Of a DNA stretch of 23,644 nucleotides, positions 22,356 through 23,644 are shown in pieces. Origin of the DNA: an uncultured Ruminococcus sp. (lineage in GTDB: Bacteria; Bacillota_A; Clostridia; Oscillospirales; Ruminococcaceae); assembly GCA_946629405.1 (NCBI GenBank), contig CAMOXW010000086.1, forward strand, positions 1 to 23,644, in the 5' to 3' direction. Position 1 is the stretch's first letter, and the number at the start of each line of letters is the position of its first letter. The notes beneath the pieces were generated by a model. That model was not told the origin of the DNA. It was given only the letters and a program-made list of their open reading frames with translations, and searched no databases. The position numbers were made by a program, and so were the translations under genes.

Positions 22356-23264
22356 ATGACTTTACAGCAGCTAAAATATATGCTCGCTATTTCCGAGACC
22401 GGTTCCATGAACAAGGCTGCCGAGCTGCTCTATGTCTCGCAGCCCTCGCTGACTTCGTCAGTCCAGGAGCTTGAAAAGGAGATAGGCATAAAGATCTTCA
22501 ATCGCAGCGGAAGGGGAGTTACCCTGACCAATGACGGCAGCGAATTCGTGCAGTATGCCCGTCAGGTGGTAGGTCAGTTTGACGTCCTTGCCGAAAAGTA
22601 CATAGGAAAGGGCAGTGTCAAGAAGAAATTCGGCGTATCTTCCCAGCACTATTCGTTTGCTGTAAAGGCGTTCGTTGAAATGGTCAAGGAGTTCGATACG
22701 GCTGAGTATGAATTTGCAGTCCGCGAGACCAAGACCGCTGAGGTAATCAGCGACGTAGCCACTCTCCGCAGTGAGATCGGAATAATATACCTTAACGATT
22801 TCAACCGCAAGTCTATAACCAAGCTGCTTTCCGGCAGCGGTCTGGAGTTTCATACTCTCACAAAATGTGCTCCCTATGTCTATCTCTGGAAGGGGCATCC
22901 TCTTGCGAGTGAGAAGAAGATAGATTTCGAGCAGCTTGCAGAGTATCCGTGTCTTTCCTTTGAGCAGGGCGACAGAAGCTCGTTCTATCTCTCGGAGGAA
23001 ATACTCAGCACAAGTAATTATCAGCGAACGATCAAGGCTAATGACCGCGCAACGATGCTGAACCTTATGGTCGGGCTGAACGGCTACACACTCTGCTCCG
23101 GAATAATCTGTGAGGAGCTCAACGGCTCGGATTACGTTGCCGTACCGTTTGAAAGTCCGACTGACGAGATAATGGAGATCGGCTATATAACGCTGAAAAA
23201 CGTCATTATGAGCGAAATGGCAGAGATATATATCCGGGAGATAAAGAAATACCTCAGGATATAG
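22356..23264 (+). CDS. LysR-type transcriptional regulator, probable sulfur/cysteine regulator
   Basis: The protein has 302 residues, the normal LysR length. The N-terminal winged helix-turn-helix is MTLQQLKYMLAISETGSMNK, AAELLYVSQPSLTSSVQELE, then IGIKIFNRSGRGVTLT. The rest is a two-lobed effector-binding domain, with KCAPYVYLWKGHPLAS between lobes. LysR regulators of cysteine and methionine genes often bind O-acetylserine or homocysteine. Here the gene follows mccA directly but has its own promoter with an inverted repeat on it. It is the only regulator gene in the window and the best candidate for the mcc and importer operons. Its effector is not readable from sequence. Confidence 0.85.
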   Translation: MTLQQLKYMLAISETGSMNKAAELLYVSQPSLTSSVQELEKEIGIKIFNRSGRGVTLTNDGSEFVQYARQVVGQFDVLAEKYIGKGSVKKKFGVSSQHYSFAVKAFVEMVKEFDTAEYEFAVRETKTAEVISDVATLRSEIGIIYLNDFNRKSITKLLSGSGLEFHTLTKCAPYVYLWKGHPLASEKKIDFEQLAEYPCLSFEQGDRSSFYLSEEILSTSNYQRTIKANDRATMLNLMVGLNGYTLCSGIICEELNGSDYVAVPFESPTDEIMEIGYITLKNVIMSEMAEIYIREIKKYLRI

Positions 23265-23298
23265 ATCCAGCCTATAGCCTGCAATAAGCCTTTAGTAT

Positions 23299-23349
23299 TT
23301 GACTTATATACAAGCAGGCTGTATAATTAAAACATACCAATTCGATAGG
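23299..23349 (+). promoter_or_regulatory. Promoter of the 2-oxoacid oxidoreductase operon with operator-like element
   Basis: -35 TTGACT (23299-23304), 17-base spacer, -10 TATAAT (23322-23327). CATACC-AATTCG-ATAGG (23333-23349) lies at the start of transcription and includes the weak ribosome site ATAGGAG. Its second half, CGATAGGAGAACG, matches 11 of 13 bases of CGATAGGTAAACG at the mcc start. Confidence 0.7.
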
Positions 23350-23358
23350 AGAACGCTT

Positions 23359-23644
23359 ATGAAAGAGATAATTTGGCTCGGACGCGGCGGACAAGGCGCA
23401 TTTACTGCCGCAAAGCTGTTGGGTGCAGCTTATACAATAAACAGTGATGAAAAATACGCCCTCGCATTCCCCTCGTTCGGACCCGAACGCCGCGGAGCAC
23501 CGGTCAGAGCCTTCACAAAGCTCGATGATAAGCCTGTTGCCGACCGAAGCCAGACCGAAAAGGCTGACTACATCGTTATTCTCGACGACACGCTCTATTC
23601 GCCGCAGCTAAAACAGCTTCTCGGTGACAGCGGAAGTATTATTG
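23359..23644 (+). CDS. 2-oxoacid (pyruvate-type):ferredoxin oxidoreductase gamma subunit, partial
   Basis: The first 95 codons of a gene cut by the right edge; the family is about 180-190 residues. WLGRGGQGAFTAAKLLGAA (6-24) is the gamma-domain signature. FPSFGPERRGAPVRAFTKL and the continuation into DYIVILDD are typical of PorC/PorG-type subunits. The complex oxidises a 2-oxoacid with coenzyme A to acyl-CoA, CO2 and reduced ferredoxin. Pyruvate, 2-oxoisovalerate and 2-oxobutyrate cannot be told apart from this piece. The other subunits are expected just beyond the edge. Confidence 0.88.
   Translation, partial: MKEIIWLGRGGQGAFTAAKLLGAAYTINSDEKYALAFPSFGPERRGAPVRAFTKLDDKPVADRSQTEKADYIVILDDTLYSPQLKQLLGDSGSII

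Noticed and set aside
1..23644. CRISPR array, tRNA gene, insertion sequence or phage genes
   Set aside because: No spaced direct repeats, cloverleaf-like gene, transposase or phage protein was found on either strand.

Overview
The window looks like chromosomal DNA from an anaerobic gut Clostridia, most likely the Ruminococcus/Oscillospiraceae area. The reasons are moderate GC, strong TTGACA/TATAAT promoters with GGAGG-type ribosome sites, a pyruvate:ferredoxin oxidoreductase-type subunit, SpoIIM-like and YesL-like membrane proteins, and a deoxysugar (fucose-type) catabolic operon. The organism call is inference from gene content. I see no tRNA, rRNA, CRISPR array or insertion sequence.

Layout. 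(1) 1-2030, minus strand: a fucose-type operon with class II aldolase, FucU mutarotase and a RhaB-family kinase that runs off the left edge. (2) 2341-5064, plus strand: a three-gene ABC-2 exporter of the COG4586/COG4587/COG3694 type, with a strong promoter and a shared bidirectional terminator. (3) 5069-6958, minus strand: a von Willebrand A protein and a macro-domain protein with a helical C-terminal domain. (4) 7098-13134, plus strand: glutamyl-tRNA synthetase, a methionyl-tRNA synthetase with a divergent KMSKS loop, and a zinc-ribbon/membrane/transglutaminase-like protein. (5) 13231-15783: proC, a SpoIIM-like protein and a YesL-like protein, closed by two tandem terminators. (6) 15846-18958: a sulfonate/nitrate/taurine-type ABC importer preceded by a 16-codon leader peptide ending Arg-Cys-Cys. 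(7) 19038-22278: a methionine-to-cysteine (reverse transsulfuration) operon of methyltransferase, mccB and mccA, preceded by a 31-codon leader peptide with Cys-Cys-Cys and Cys-Cys runs and a clear terminator/antiterminator pair. (8) 22288-23264: a LysR-type regulator. (9) 23299 to the right edge: the start of a 2-oxoacid:ferredoxin oxidoreductase gamma subunit.

The most interesting part is 15846-23644, which reads as a sulfur regulon. An importer and a cysteine-making operon each carry a short leader gene using the same ten bases (GCGATGTTGC) to encode Arg-Cys-Cys. In the mcc leader, an RNA segment between the two Cys runs can pair over 11 positions (10 pairs, one a G-U, one mismatch) with the left arm of an intrinsic terminator placed just before the first enzyme gene. 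This is the arrangement of a ribosome-mediated attenuator that would sense charged tRNA-Cys. A TACC-N5-GGTA-like element sits at or within three promoters of the cluster, and a LysR gene follows, so transcription initiation may be controlled as well. The importer's binding lipoprotein carries three Asp-Cys-Cys motifs exactly eight residues apart in its linker, which is odd for a protein expected to be made when cysteine is scarce.
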